Below, piece by piece: positions 53,701 through 62,959 of a stretch of DNA of 64,000 nt. A program made the position numbers and the translations under genes. The DNA is from a bacterium D16-34. GTDB lineage: Bacteria; Actinomycetota; Coriobacteriia; Coriobacteriales; Eggerthellaceae. The notes below the pieces were generated by a model, which did no database searches, was not told where the DNA came from, and saw only the letters and a program-made list of their open reading frames with translations. Where the stretch lies: NCBI GenBank assembly GCA_003612515.1, contig RAZB01000005.1, positions 62,001-126,000 on the forward strand, in the 5' to 3' direction. How positions within the stretch are numbered: the first letter of the stretch is position 1; the number at the start of each line of letters is the position of its first letter.

Positions 53701-55365
53701 CCTGCTCAGAATGTAGCAGATGGTGCTACCAATGTTTCGGTTGTGTGTACGCCACAAAAAGGATCGAAAGTAGAACAGATCTATCTTGTTCGTGGCAGCG
53801 CTCGTCAGCCTGTGCCGGCTGATTGGATCATCACCCATGAAGACGGGTCGGTTGAGGTTGTGCTTCCGAGCGTTGATGCCAATTGCACTGTTCATGCGGT
53901 CTTGAGCATGGATCCAAATGATCCGGATAATCCTGTACCGCCAACGACAACCAACAAGACATACTCGATTACAACAAGCATTGTTGGTGGTTCGGGTGCA
54001 ACCATCAGTGCAACACAAGTTAACATCCCTCATGGTGAAAACCGCACCATTACGTGGCAAGCTGATCCGGATAAGCGCATCATCTCGGTTATGATTGACG
54101 GCGCGTTGCGTGATGACTTGCTCAACGATCGTGGTGGTTCATTTACCTTTGCTTCCATTTCTGCCAACCATGAAGTAGTTATTCAAGTTGGAGAAAAGAC
54201 TTCCGGCTCAGATAACCCTGGTTCAAATCCCGACGATCCAACAGATCCGGGCAACAAGAAACCAACTCCTGACCAGGACGAATACTATGTCTTTATCGAT
54301 GCGGTTGCAAAAGGACCGGGAAGTGTCGGTCCGTCATCTTCTATCCCGCTCGATAAAAATGGACAAGCAACCGTATCATGGGAAGCAGATCCTGGTGCGC
54401 GCGTTGTTGAAGTGTGGGTTGACGGTATTAAGCGCAACGATCTCTTGAACGCTTCGTCAGTGTCTTTCGCAGGCATTTTGCGTGACCACAACGTCACGGT
54501 TGTATTTGGCACTCCGCAAGACCCCGATGATCCGAATAGTGAAGTGGTGGTACCCGATTACGATGACGAGGATCTCTTTAGTACCATCAGCACCAAGTTG
54601 GTAGGTGGCAAAGGCTCAATTACGGGCACCAAAGTCATCAGCAAAACCGAGACGAACCCTTGCGAAATTACGTGGAGCGCTGAGAAGGACTACAAGGTTG
54701 TCTCAGTTACCATCGATGGTGTTGTTTATACGGCAAAAGACAACCCAGAAATTGTCAATGCCGGAAAATGGGTGTTTGATGACTTCGCCAAAAACCATCA
54801 TGTCGAAGTGCGCCTAGCCTTTACTGGTGAGATTCAAAAGCCCGAAACACCAGATAATCCAGGTACTGATACTCCAGATCCGACGCCGGGAGTAAAAGAG
54901 CCCGTCATTATTGATACCGATATCACCATCGACCCAGAAGATGGCATTATCACCAAAGATGACATTATTGATCTTATTACCGATATCTTCGCTGATGATC
55001 CGCGCATTCCTGATGGTGTTGATCCGGTTGTCAAGATCACTAAAGACGGTCAAGAATATGACGTGATCGACACGTCAGTGCCGGGCGTGTATATCATTGA
55101 GGTGATATACACCGACGAAGACGGCAATCAAGTTATCGTTCGTATTCGCTATGTGGTCTCAGGAGACCAAACTGGTGCTGGTTTAGGTGTCGATGGCATG
55201 GTGAATGGCGGAGTTCTTGATGGAGACGCAAACTCTTACACCTTGCTTCGTTTAGCAAAAACTGCCGACCCGCTTGGCGTTGCAATAGGCGCGAGTGCGG
55301 CTTTGGTTGCAGCAGCAGGTGTTGTCTTGCTTGTGTCAAGACGCGCTGTGCGCAAACGCAGGTAA
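50782..55365 (+). CDS. Large repeat-rich cell-surface protein
   Basis: A 1527-residue exported protein. ATG 50782 follows TAGGTGAG; a 9-codon longer frame is unsupported. A signal peptide lies at about residues 30-55 (KKAISMLCAVMLACGLWPVY). A large domain follows, with a DUF-like section reading SWKLIVVEENIAVAPRML. From about residue 680 to 1360 there are repeats sharing TW-A-PG-KV-SV-VDG and a downstream F--I---H-V-V pattern, separated by acidic Pro/Asp linkers. The C-terminus is LAKTADPLGVAIGA, a helix and RRAVRKRR, a sortase-like anchor with a divergent LAKTAD motif. Probably an adhesin. Confidence 0.85.
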   Translation: MQNPSRMSTEAHHVRRFSTMQGSRFAAKKAISMLCAVMLACGLWPVYALASDQAAEETPQAEGAIQEQALTNTYGKADSAKIVINAIGKKISTSGAILADNATSDILQDGYLSIVGPYQFNATGNTNVRGKFDAAIGEAVHSSRVADEEALVGYKLGNMGASGNEVIGGKTTQGRANVNSSSARLASPESSDVTIYKAYLMVAASQQVAMSASASANPLSHYGVSFMGPSGTVNRYFPDVVYTDDAQQRASCFFDVTDFVKREGYGWYTAINIPSATRDVNNSYGGDYFGSWKLIVVEENIAVAPRMLRLKLGGTTVKTGGEATVSISGEGLSVVGDPAGELVIAMDGSDFGDSNQNLHYSTKKVGGSGISGDIANTAKLRSAAKFFNLRVDNRDYLADADFDPAPKQSNNTALSGLNGGTNISLHNTDLTVMDVEKNGEANNPNGLVLDGGETEVVLQAVTNLNPTTLTVLGLALEIVTPDFKTSLSIANLTKHYATSDEGYTVSPTSDFYADDGDDLRAVMLCENTSPDTKQYLGLSDPVAKVTVNGFSSVDKDSIKAYFVATNGETYRMANVKVSENTDGSFTVEAEGFEEDSATDSVVITTQGYFEISFNGKARGTKDFTQYSNRASIQGNFVDEQDNHHNFLLTNLGLQTVQTASNAKKYSVTVSGVGRGSGSVSGTGNYYGEDIAPITWQADEGSSVSAVFVDSQVRDDLVEDAAARIASGTLSLPIDNKNHEVVVVFDKDDEDENPLPPETDEDGTITYAITSITDGGIQEITPSMSVKEGSDAQVTWTTKPGYKVVSVLVDGVAIAATDSGSVSFSDIAHAHQVQVLTERISSGQSGVPYVRTSLAGEGQITPSSTVVKGSSYDVTFSAKTESAVLSKVLINGKEVYNEYWHNPKTGSKENDAFVATYRTDESGVYTIPLKNITQDQSVEVVYRSTAPSGSGDINTYPTDLTVSTSLSGGIGTITPAQNVADGATNVSVVCTPQKGSKVEQIYLVRGSARQPVPADWIITHEDGSVEVVLPSVDANCTVHAVLSMDPNDPDNPVPPTTTNKTYSITTSIVGGSGATISATQVNIPHGENRTITWQADPDKRIISVMIDGALRDDLLNDRGGSFTFASISANHEVVIQVGEKTSGSDNPGSNPDDPTDPGNKKPTPDQDEYYVFIDAVAKGPGSVGPSSSIPLDKNGQATVSWEADPGARVVEVWVDGIKRNDLLNASSVSFAGILRDHNVTVVFGTPQDPDDPNSEVVVPDYDDEDLFSTISTKLVGGKGSITGTKVISKTETNPCEITWSAEKDYKVVSVTIDGVVYTAKDNPEIVNAGKWVFDDFAKNHHVEVRLAFTGEIQKPETPDNPGTDTPDPTPGVKEPVIIDTDITIDPEDGIITKDDIIDLITDIFADDPRIPDGVDPVVKITKDGQEYDVIDTSVPGVYIIEVIYTDEDGNQVIVRIRYVVSGDQTGAGLGVDGMVNGGVLDGDANSYTLLRLAKTADPLGVAIGASAALVAAAGVVLLVSRRAVRKRR

Positions 55366-55421
55366 GACGTTAGGCGGAAAGCGTGTAGGAGGCTACACGT
55401 AAAAGCGAAAAGACTCTACTG

Positions 55422-55452
55422 GTCAGCAGGTGCATTTAATGTGCCTGCTGAC
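55422..55452 (+). terminator. Terminator after surface-protein gene
   Basis: GTCAGCAGG (55422-55430) pairs with CCTGCTGAC (55444-55452), followed by TTTATTT. A smaller hairpin GTGTAG-GAGG-CTACAC precedes it at 55383-55398. Confidence 0.65.
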
Positions 55453-55536
55453 TTTATTTGCAAGTTGTAGACACAAGGCTGCGTCTCATGGTCTATCATG
55501 AGTTAAAAGCACGCAGTTAGTTAAGGGGGCGGCTCT

Positions 55537-56238
55537 ATGGCACTCGTCGAGTTTCGTGATGTGTGCAAGATCTACCATATGGGCGAAGTTGAAGTTGCCG
55601 CCGTCGATGGTATGTCGTTCGACATTGAAGCCGGAGAGCTCGTTGTTATCGTTGGGCCTTCTGGTGCTGGTAAAACTACGCTGCTCAACATGCTTGGTGG
55701 CATGGATAGTCCCACCTCAGGCACTATCTCTATTGCAGACAAGCACATCAATGACTTCAATGAGTCTGAGCTTACTTATTATCGGCGCTATGATATTGGC
55801 TTTGTCTTTCAATTCTATAATCTCGTGCAAAACCTCAATGCGTTAGAAAACGTTGAGCTGGCTAACCAAATATGTAAGAACCCTCTTGACGCAACAGAGG
55901 TTCTCAATCAGGTTGGCTTAGGCCACAGGCTCAATAATTTCCCTGGTCAGCTTTCGGGTGGCGAGCAGCAACGCGTGGCTATTGCGCGTGCATTGGCAAA
56001 AAATCCGCAGCTGTTGCTTTGCGATGAGCCAACAGGTGCACTTGATTATCAAACGGGAAAAGCAATTCTGAAGCTTTTGCAGGACACGTGCTATAACATG
56101 GGAAAGACTGTCGTGATAGTTACCCATAATTCGGCATTTTGCGCTATTGCAGATAGGGTTATTCATGTTCGCGAAGGACGCGTTGCTGAAGTTGAAATTA
56201 ACGATGAGCCAGCCTCAGCTGAAACGGTTGATTGGTAA
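55537..56238 (+). CDS. ABC transporter ATP-binding protein (LolD/MacB type)
   Basis: A 233-residue ATPase. Walker [12 protein letters not shown] (about 41-51), signature [15 protein letters not shown], Walker [13 protein letters not shown] and the H-loop VIVTHNSAF are seen. AAGGGGG precedes the ATG. It drives the FtsX-type permease encoded 15 bp downstream, with which it forms an operon. Confidence 0.95.
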   Translation: MALVEFRDVCKIYHMGEVEVAAVDGMSFDIEAGELVVIVGPSGAGKTTLLNMLGGMDSPTSGTISIADKHINDFNESELTYYRRYDIGFVFQFYNLVQNLNALENVELANQICKNPLDATEVLNQVGLGHRLNNFPGQLSGGEQQRVAIARALAKNPQLLLCDEPTGALDYQTGKAILKLLQDTCYNMGKTVVIVTHNSAFCAIADRVIHVREGRVAEVEINDEPASAETVDW

Positions 56239-56253
56239 GATCGCAGGTTAGTT

Positions 56254-59200
56254 GTGCGCAATATCTTTACGAAAGATACGCTTCGATCTATTACCCATTC
56301 GTGGGGTCGTTTCTTGGCGATCGCTGCCATCGTTGCTTTGGGAACAGGCTTTTATGCGGGGCTTCGTATGACAGCTCCGGACATGAATGAAGCAGCCGAT
56401 GAGTATTTCGATGGCACACACCTGATGGATATTCGTGTTGTCTCGACGTTAGGTTTGACGGATGCAGACATAAAAGCGTTGCGTGAAGTTGAAGGCGTTG
56501 CGGCGGTTATGCCTGCGTATGAGACCGACGTCATAGCCACCATCGGTTCGGATGAGTATGCAACACGCGTTCATTCGCTCCCTGATGCAGCGCGTACTTC
56601 TCAACAATTTAGCAATGCTGCTGTGAGTTCAGATGACCCAGATTATCTTAATCGACTGGTGCTGTTAGAAGGTTCTTGGCCGACAAATCCTGGTGAATGC
56701 GTTATACAAAAAGAACTCCCAGTAAATGCTAACATTGCACTTGGCGATGTTATTGAACTGACATTCGATGCTTCCTCAGACAACAATTCAGATTCCGAAG
56801 ACGAGTTAGAACAGGATCTGGGAGATCCGCTTTTGCAAAGCAGCTATAAAGTGGTTGGTTTTGTGAGTGCGCCCTATTATGCAACTACCACACCACTGGG
56901 CAAAACGGATTTAGGAACAGGCACCATCCAAGAGTTTATGTATGTGCCTGAATCGGATTTTTCGTCTGACTATCCTTACACAGAAGCGTTCATTGAAGTT
57001 AAGGGTGCCTCTGATGAGTTTGCAACAAGCGAGGGTTATACTGCATGCGTCCAGGCGGTGTTGGATAAGATTGAGGCGTTGGCACCTGAGCGTGAGCAAG
57101 CTCGGGTAGATGAGCTGAAAGAAGATGCACAAAAGACGCTTGATGAGCGCAAACGCGATTTCGAAGAGAAAAAAGCAGATGCTACAGAAAAGCTTGATAA
57201 CGCAAAGGATCAGTTAGACGAAGCGTCTGAGACACTTGAGAGCTCAAAGCGAGAACTCGAGAGTGCGCGCCGCGAATATGATAGAGGAGTGGCGGAACTT
57301 AAAACAAAGCGTTCTGATGTTCAAGCGCAACTTGATGACGCACAAGAAGAAATTGATACGTCGCGTAAAAATCTTGAGGCGGCAAAACCTAAGCTTACCG
57401 AAGGCAAGGAAAACCTCGATGCAGCTTGGGCAACATGGCAAGAGGGCTTTGACGACCTTAATGCCGGTAAAGCGCAATGGCAGGAGAAATCGCGTCAACT
57501 TGAAGATGGAATTGCTCAAGTTCAAGCGGGTATTTCGCAAGCACAAGCTGGCATAGATCAGGCAAACGAGGGTATAGCTCAGCTTGAAGAGGCGATTGCT
57601 CAGGCGCAAACCCAGCGTGATCAACTCAATGCCACCTTACAGTCGTTGCTTGCAAATCCTAGTGCAAATGCCGCTAAAATAGCTGAGCTGCGCCAGCAAA
57701 TTGCCGGGCTTGATGCCACCTTGTCGCACTTGCGAAGCCAGCGTGATGAATCAACTGGTAAGCGCGATGCAGCACAGCAAACGCTTTCAGACCTACAAAC
57801 GCAGCAACAAACGCTTTCGGGACAACGTGAAGCGCTCGCGCAGGCGAAAAGCGAGCTTGACACGCATGAGCAAGAGCTAGCCGAAGGTAAGGCGCGCCTC
57901 GATCGTGAACAAGCAGCTTATGACGAGCAAGCGCAAGCATATCAGGATGGCCTTGCCAAGCTCGATTCCGCTCAAGCGGAATTAGATGCTCAGCGCACAA
58001 CAGCAACCGAGCAGCTTGATGACGCGCAAGCGCAGCTAGACGATGCCAAAGCGCAAATTGACGACGGGCAAAAGCAGCTTGATCAAGGTCAAACCGATTA
58101 TGACAAAGGCTTAGAGGAGTATTCGACACAAAAAGCAGAAGCGGATGAGCAGCTTAACGACGCCGAGCGAAAGCTCGCTGATGCACAACGCACCATTGAT
58201 GATTTAGAGACACCTGAGTGGCTTGTTATGGACAGAGACGCCAATTATGGCGCGGCTTCATTTGAGTCGGATGCAACGCGTGTGGATAATATCGCCTCGG
58301 TGTTTCCTTTCATCTTCTTTTTGGTTGCAGCGCTTGTAGCGCTTACTTCTATGACGCGCATGGTAGATGAAGAACGCATGCTGATTGGCACCTATAAGGC
58401 GCTTGGCTATACGCGACTGCGCATTTCGTTTAAGTATCTTACCTATGCCGCTTTGGCGAGTGTATCGGGAAGTGTCATTGGTGTCATCACGCTTTCTCAG
58501 CTGCTGCCTTATATCATCATGAAGGCCTATGCCATCATCTATTCGGTTCCAATTCCACCGTTTCCCTTGCCAATGCATATGCCTTTGGCTTTGCTTGCTG
58601 CGGGGCTTGGTGTTGGAGTCACGCTGTTCGCGACAGCTGCTGCTGCGTGGGCTACGTTGCGCGAAAAGCCTGCAGCGCTTATGTTGCCGCGCGCACCGAA
58701 AGCGGGCAAGGCAATCTTGCTTGAGCGCGTTACGTTTTTGTGGAGGCGACTGTCGTTTTCGTGGAAGGTTACACTTCGCAATATCTTTAGATACAAAAAA
58801 CGCCTGGTTATGACTGTGATTGGCATAGCTGGATGTACAGCGCTTTTGCTCACTGGTCTCGGTTTGTCGAACGCCATTAATGACATTATCGACAAGCAAT
58901 ATTTCGAAATCATGCGCTATGACACAACGGTAACGCTCGACGATCATATTATTGACGCGGATCGTGCTCGTGTTGATGAGGTGCTATCCGATCCGGCAAA
59001 CGCAACTAACTATATTGAGGCTCAACAAAAAGGCATGTTGATTTCCGGGCCAGATGCATCGGATAAAGCCATTGATGTTTTAGTGCCCAAAGAGCCAGAA
59101 CGCTTTTCGGATTTCTATGTGATGCGCACGAGAGCTCAGCATATGCCGGTGGAGCTTTCGCAAGATGGCTTTGTCTTAACGGAAAAGGTTGCCGCTGAGT

Positions 59201-59910
59201 TAGGTGTGGAAGTTGGCGATGTTGTTACGCTGACAGAACAAGATACTTTAGGTAATCCTGTTGGGGAGAGCTCTCAGGCGCAAGTTACCGGTATCGTTGA
59301 GAATTACGTCTATCATTACGCTTTTATCGGGCCGGCACTTTATGAGGCGTTATTTGGTGAGCCTGTGGTGTATGACTGCGATTTGGCTATTAGTGCCAAT
59401 CCGCAAGACAGGAGCAAGCTTGTACAGGAGCTCGATGCAATTCCTGGTGTTAAGACCGTTGCATTTAATGATGAGTCTATTGAGACTTACCGAACGATGC
59501 TTGGCAGTGTCGATATGATCGTGGTCGTGCTGGTTGTTGCGGCGGCGGCTTTGGCATTTATCGTGCTGTACAACCTTACCAACATCAATATCACGGAACG
59601 CATTCGAGAGATTGCCACGCTTAAGGTGCTTGGTTTTACGCCAAAAGAAACTACCGCTTATATCTTTAGGGAAATTTTTGTGCTTTCTGTGCTCGGGGCA
59701 TTGTTTGGCCTGGTGCTTGGCGTTGGCATGGAAGGGTTTGTGGTGACAACTGCTGAAGTTGATCAGGTTATGTTTGGTCGCGACATTCATCTGAGCAGCT
59801 TCGTTATTGCATTTTTGCTAACCTTGGTATTTACGTTGATTGTCCGGTTGGCTATGCGACCGAAGCTAAAGCATATCAATATGGTGGAAAGCCTTAAGTC
59901 GAACGAGTAA
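56254..59910 (+). CDS. FtsX-family ABC permease with long extracellular coiled coil
   Basis: A 1218-residue permease, GTG start. One helix lies near residues 15-37, followed by a MacB-like periplasmic domain. A coiled coil of about 370 residues (roughly 285-655) is rich in Ala, Glu, Gln and Asp (KLDNAKDQLDEASETLESSK is typical). Then come FtsX helices (about 680-810), a second extracellular domain and a final three-helix FtsX block ending MVESLKSNE. Such permeases act in mechanotransmission or export rather than import. Substrate unknown; the coiled coil could span the cell wall. Confidence 0.88.
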   Translation: MRNIFTKDTLRSITHSWGRFLAIAAIVALGTGFYAGLRMTAPDMNEAADEYFDGTHLMDIRVVSTLGLTDADIKALREVEGVAAVMPAYETDVIATIGSDEYATRVHSLPDAARTSQQFSNAAVSSDDPDYLNRLVLLEGSWPTNPGECVIQKELPVNANIALGDVIELTFDASSDNNSDSEDELEQDLGDPLLQSSYKVVGFVSAPYYATTTPLGKTDLGTGTIQEFMYVPESDFSSDYPYTEAFIEVKGASDEFATSEGYTACVQAVLDKIEALAPEREQARVDELKEDAQKTLDERKRDFEEKKADATEKLDNAKDQLDEASETLESSKRELESARREYDRGVAELKTKRSDVQAQLDDAQEEIDTSRKNLEAAKPKLTEGKENLDAAWATWQEGFDDLNAGKAQWQEKSRQLEDGIAQVQAGISQAQAGIDQANEGIAQLEEAIAQAQTQRDQLNATLQSLLANPSANAAKIAELRQQIAGLDATLSHLRSQRDESTGKRDAAQQTLSDLQTQQQTLSGQREALAQAKSELDTHEQELAEGKARLDREQAAYDEQAQAYQDGLAKLDSAQAELDAQRTTATEQLDDAQAQLDDAKAQIDDGQKQLDQGQTDYDKGLEEYSTQKAEADEQLNDAERKLADAQRTIDDLETPEWLVMDRDANYGAASFESDATRVDNIASVFPFIFFLVAALVALTSMTRMVDEERMLIGTYKALGYTRLRISFKYLTYAALASVSGSVIGVITLSQLLPYIIMKAYAIIYSVPIPPFPLPMHMPLALLAAGLGVGVTLFATAAAAWATLREKPAALMLPRAPKAGKAILLERVTFLWRRLSFSWKVTLRNIFRYKKRLVMTVIGIAGCTALLLTGLGLSNAINDIIDKQYFEIMRYDTTVTLDDHIIDADRARVDEVLSDPANATNYIEAQQKGMLISGPDASDKAIDVLVPKEPERFSDFYVMRTRAQHMPVELSQDGFVLTEKVAAELGVEVGDVVTLTEQDTLGNPVGESSQAQVTGIVENYVYHYAFIGPALYEALFGEPVVYDCDLAISANPQDRSKLVQELDAIPGVKTVAFNDESIETYRTMLGSVDMIVVVLVVAAAALAFIVLYNLTNINITERIREIATLKVLGFTPKETTAYIFREIFVLSVLGALFGLVLGVGMEGFVVTTAEVDQVMFGRDIHLSSFVIAFLLTLVFTLIVRLAMRPKLKHINMVESLKSNE

Positions 59911-59957
59911 TTCGATACAATAACTCACGTTTGTTTTGTACTTTAGAAGGGAACCTT

Positions 59958-61334
59958 ATGAAGGTAACTGAAAAGAAATTAGATGACGGCAAAGTATTGC
60001 TAGAAGCGGCTGCTTCACCTGCGGAGGTAGGGCATGCGTTCACGCTGGCGCAGTATGCTTTCGCTCAGCAAATGGGTATTCAGATCATGCCTGGTCAGTC
60101 GGTTGCTCAGGCAGTTGAGCAAAGGGCTGGCGTTAAGGATTTAGACAGCATTGTTCGCCCTCAAGTGGCAGATTTTTTAGCGCCTTTTGCTTTGGATAAA
60201 CGAAACATTGTTCCAGCTTATCCCGCAAAACCGGTTTATAAAGAAGACCCCAAGCGCGGAGCTGCTTTTGAGTTCACAATGACGGTAACCCCTAAACCTG
60301 AATACGAGCTGACATCATATGAACCTGTTTCGATCACTGTTCCATCTTTAGAGATTGCCGAGGCAGAAATCGATCAGCAGATTGCCTACATGGCAGAAAG
60401 CTATGCCGAGTTCGTTGCCGATGAGCCGCGTCCAATTGCCGCTGGCGACAGCGCGCTCATTGCGCTTGAAGCGTCGCAGAATGGCAAAGCGCTCGAGGGG
60501 CTTAACACCGACGGCCGTACGCTTGTGCTTGGCTTAGGGTTGATGCCGCCGAGTTTCGAGGAGCAGCTGATCGGTATGCAGCCTGGGGAAACAAAAGAGT
60601 TTTCATTTGATGTACCTGTGCCTGCTGGTCAAACTCCTGAAAAGATTGATGCAAAGGTTACCGTCAAAGAGATCCAGAAAAAGGTGCTACCCACCATCGA
60701 CGATGCATGGGTGACCAAGAACATGCCGCTGTATCCGAGCCTGGAAGCACTTCGCCAAGGCATCGCCGATACGATGATGATGAGCATGAAGCCGCAATAT
60801 GATCAGCTGAAATTGCAAGTTGCAGCCTCAGAGCTTGGAAAGCGATTCCAGGGCAAAATTGAAGACGCGGTATATGAGGCTATGCGCGATATGTTGCTGG
60901 CAAGCATGCGCGCTCAAGTAAGTGCTCAGGGAATGTCATTTGATGACTTTGTTGCAAGCCAGGGCGGTGATCAGGCATTTAACATGATGCTTATGCTGCA
61001 GACTCGCGAAATGCTCGTACAAGGATATGCGCTCGACGCGGTATTTCGTCATGAGAAGCTCACCATCAATGACGATGACATTTTGGCAGTGTGCGCGACG
61101 ATGTCGCCACAGGATCCGCAAGCTATCAAGCGCCAAATGGACGAGGAGGGTCGCGGGTTTGCTCTTCGCGAAATGGCTGAGCGCAACAAGGCAAATCAGT
61201 GGGTGCTTGACCACGCAAACGTTACTGTTCAAGATGCGCCAGATGCAGCTTCTGAGCCGCAAGAAGTCCAAGCAGCCGAAGAGAATATTGCTCGCGCAGC
61301 GGTTTTGGGCGAAAACGCCGAGGAATCCAAATAG
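59958..61334 (+). CDS. tig: Trigger factor
   Basis: Ribosome-associated chaperone and prolyl isomerase, 458 residues from ATG 59958 (AGAAGGGAACC upstream). The N-terminal ribosome-binding domain is divergent: the usual GFRKGK-type loop is not evident, replaced by QIMPGQSVAQAVEQ. The FKBP domain (about 145-235) has GDSALIALEAS and FEEQLIGMQPGETKEF. The SurA-like C-terminal arm follows, with an added acidic Ala-rich tail. Confidence 0.85.
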   Translation: MKVTEKKLDDGKVLLEAAASPAEVGHAFTLAQYAFAQQMGIQIMPGQSVAQAVEQRAGVKDLDSIVRPQVADFLAPFALDKRNIVPAYPAKPVYKEDPKRGAAFEFTMTVTPKPEYELTSYEPVSITVPSLEIAEAEIDQQIAYMAESYAEFVADEPRPIAAGDSALIALEASQNGKALEGLNTDGRTLVLGLGLMPPSFEEQLIGMQPGETKEFSFDVPVPAGQTPEKIDAKVTVKEIQKKVLPTIDDAWVTKNMPLYPSLEALRQGIADTMMMSMKPQYDQLKLQVAASELGKRFQGKIEDAVYEAMRDMLLASMRAQVSAQGMSFDDFVASQGGDQAFNMMLMLQTREMLVQGYALDAVFRHEKLTINDDDILAVCATMSPQDPQAIKRQMDEEGRGFALREMAERNKANQWVLDHANVTVQDAPDAASEPQEVQAAEENIARAAVLGENAEESK

Positions 61335-61409
61335 CTTCAGCGCTTCACGGCTTCGGTACTGCGTAGCTTCCGCTTCGCAGTACCGAGCGCGTTTGCTTTC
61401 GTGCTGAAG
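61335..61409. terminator. Nested hairpin after trigger-factor gene
   Basis: Inner perfect stem CGGTACTGCG (61354-61363) / CGCAGTACCG (61376-61385), and outer pairs CTTCAGC (61335-61341) / GCTGAAG (61403-61409). No T run. Probably transcription-end or processing structure. Confidence 0.5.
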
Positions 61410-61490
61410 TCGGGTCACTAAACCGCGACCTGGGGTTTTAGGTATTACATTTCAGGATGAGAGAGTTATTAGCGGTTTTTTAGCAAGTTT

Positions 61491-61610
61491 TGGCTGGAAA
61501 ATGCCTCTCGTCGGTGATTTTCACGCGATTTTGCCGCCGAAAACACCGATTAGGGCACTTTTCCAGCCATTTTACTCTCAGATTCACCGACGAGGGCACT
61601 TTTCCAGCCA
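61491..61610. repeat. Three-part intergenic repeat, locus 2
   Basis: Same layout as 33135-33255: inverted 26-bp unit 61491-61516, direct units 61544-61569 and 61585-61610. The inter-unit distances are 27 and 15 bases (28 and 15 at locus 1), and both loci share the preceding TTTTTAGCA-GTTTTGG. Sequence between the units is not conserved. Confidence 0.85.
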
Positions 61611-61629
61611 CAACTTACATTTTTGCTTA

Positions 61630-61782
61630 AAGAATGGCGTCGACCGCTTGGGAATGGCGCGGTTCCTGCAGAGTGACCCTAACCGCTTCGAATAGTGCGG
61701 TCACGACAGAATGGCGCCAACTGCTTGGGTTGGTGCGGTCGCTACAGAGTGGTGCCAGCCGCTCCGAAAAAGCGATCCGGGG
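61630..61782. repeat. Tandem repeat, four imperfect 38-bp units
   Basis: Units begin at 61630, 61669, 61707 and 61745 with AGA-TGG or AGAGTG followed by CCGCTT...GCGGT, each able to form a small stem. There are no spacers, so it is not a CRISPR. Together with 61491-61610 it fills the 527-bp gap, where no gene is seen. Confidence 0.8.
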
Positions 61783-61861
61783 CGGCTGGCGGGAATCAAA
61801 GCGGTTGGCGGCGGTCAAAATGATCCCCGGAGACCAAAATGTTCGCCGGGGATCAAATACT

Positions 61862-62749
61862 CTATTCAAATCGGCTGATGAAGTTTTCAACAGCTTCCAT
61901 TGACTCAACAGGATGGGTCACGCAAGACATGTGCGGCGCACCCGCAATGAGCGTCCATTCGCAACCTGGGATAAGATCAACGCCTTCTTTGATTACCAGC
62001 GGCGTGCCTTCGTCATCGGTGCCAGAAAGTGCCATGCATGGAACCTTGATGTTCTTCACACCTTCGCGAACATCCCAGTCGCGCATTTTGCCTGTTACTA
62101 CAAACTCAGAAGCACCTTGCATAACCATGTAGCATTCGCCTGTGCCTTCGACCTCGTCAATGAGGTATTGCGGATAGTCGCGCTCATAAAGACCAGTTAC
62201 GTGGCGCTTGTAATACTCGTCATAAGCAGTCTTAGCCTCGGGAGTGTCGTAGTTTCCAGTGCGCTCAGCTTCAGCGATGGCTTTTTGCATGTCTTCGGGC
62301 ATGTACTTGATCAGGCGGTTTGCTTCATCCAACCAGGTTTGGATACGCACGGGGGAGGAGTTAATAACGAACGAGTTCACGCCGGTGTCATCTTTCATCA
62401 TGCACAGCATTCCCAGCATGCCGCCCCAAGAATTGCCGAACAGATGGATGTCGTCTAAGCCTAGCGCCTCGCGAACAGCGTAAAACTCGTTGACCCACAA
62501 GTCGTAGTTGTAGAAGCTGTCGTCTTGGTGGGGGATGTTTGATTTGCCGCATCCAATCTGATCATAAAAGACAATCTGGCGACCATAGCGATCAGCCATC
62601 TCGGCATAGGGAAGCAGGTAGTTGTGAGTGCAGCCTGGACCTCCATGTAAGATGAGCAGGGTCTTTTTACCGGGTTGGTTTTCTCCAACAATTTTGCAAT
62701 AGGTCTTGTAGCCGTTGTAATCAACGTATTCTTCGCGAATTTCTGCCAT
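61862..62749 (-). CDS. Proline-iminopeptidase-type alpha/beta hydrolase
   Basis: A 295-residue serine hydrolase, start ATG 62749 (a 16-codon longer frame is unsupported). Oxyanion motif LILHGGPGCTHNYL, nucleophile elbow GNSWGGMLG, acid in LSGTDDEGT and catalytic His in AGAPHMSCVTHP. Removes N-terminal proline or similar residues from peptides. Fits a peptide-fermenting lifestyle. Confidence 0.9.
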   Translation of the reverse strand: MAEIREEYVDYNGYKTYCKIVGENQPGKKTLLILHGGPGCTHNYLLPYAEMADRYGRQIVFYDQIGCGKSNIPHQDDSFYNYDLWVNEFYAVREALGLDDIHLFGNSWGGMLGMLCMMKDDTGVNSFVINSSPVRIQTWLDEANRLIKYMPEDMQKAIAEAERTGNYDTPEAKTAYDEYYKRHVTGLYERDYPQYLIDEVEGTGECYMVMQGASEFVVTGKMRDWDVREGVKNIKVPCMALSGTDDEGTPLVIKEGVDLIPGCEWTLIAGAPHMSCVTHPVESMEAVENFISRFE

Positions 62750-62959
62750 AAGGAGATCCTTTCGAGCGTGTGATCCTATAGGGAGCAGTATGAGCACATC
62801 AGATTTGCTTTACAAGTTTGTGAAAGCTTGATTTGCGAATAAAGACGTAAACGGAGCCGTGTGCGAAAATTTCACGTTGAGTCGAGCTCCGAGCGCATGA
62901 GGCGTCGTGTGCTTTGCTATCATAAACGCCGTATGTTTTTTCGCCGGAAGGATATATCC

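Noticed and set aside
61630-61782. CRISPR array
   Set aside because: Units are contiguous with no unique spacers, and there are no cas genes in the window.
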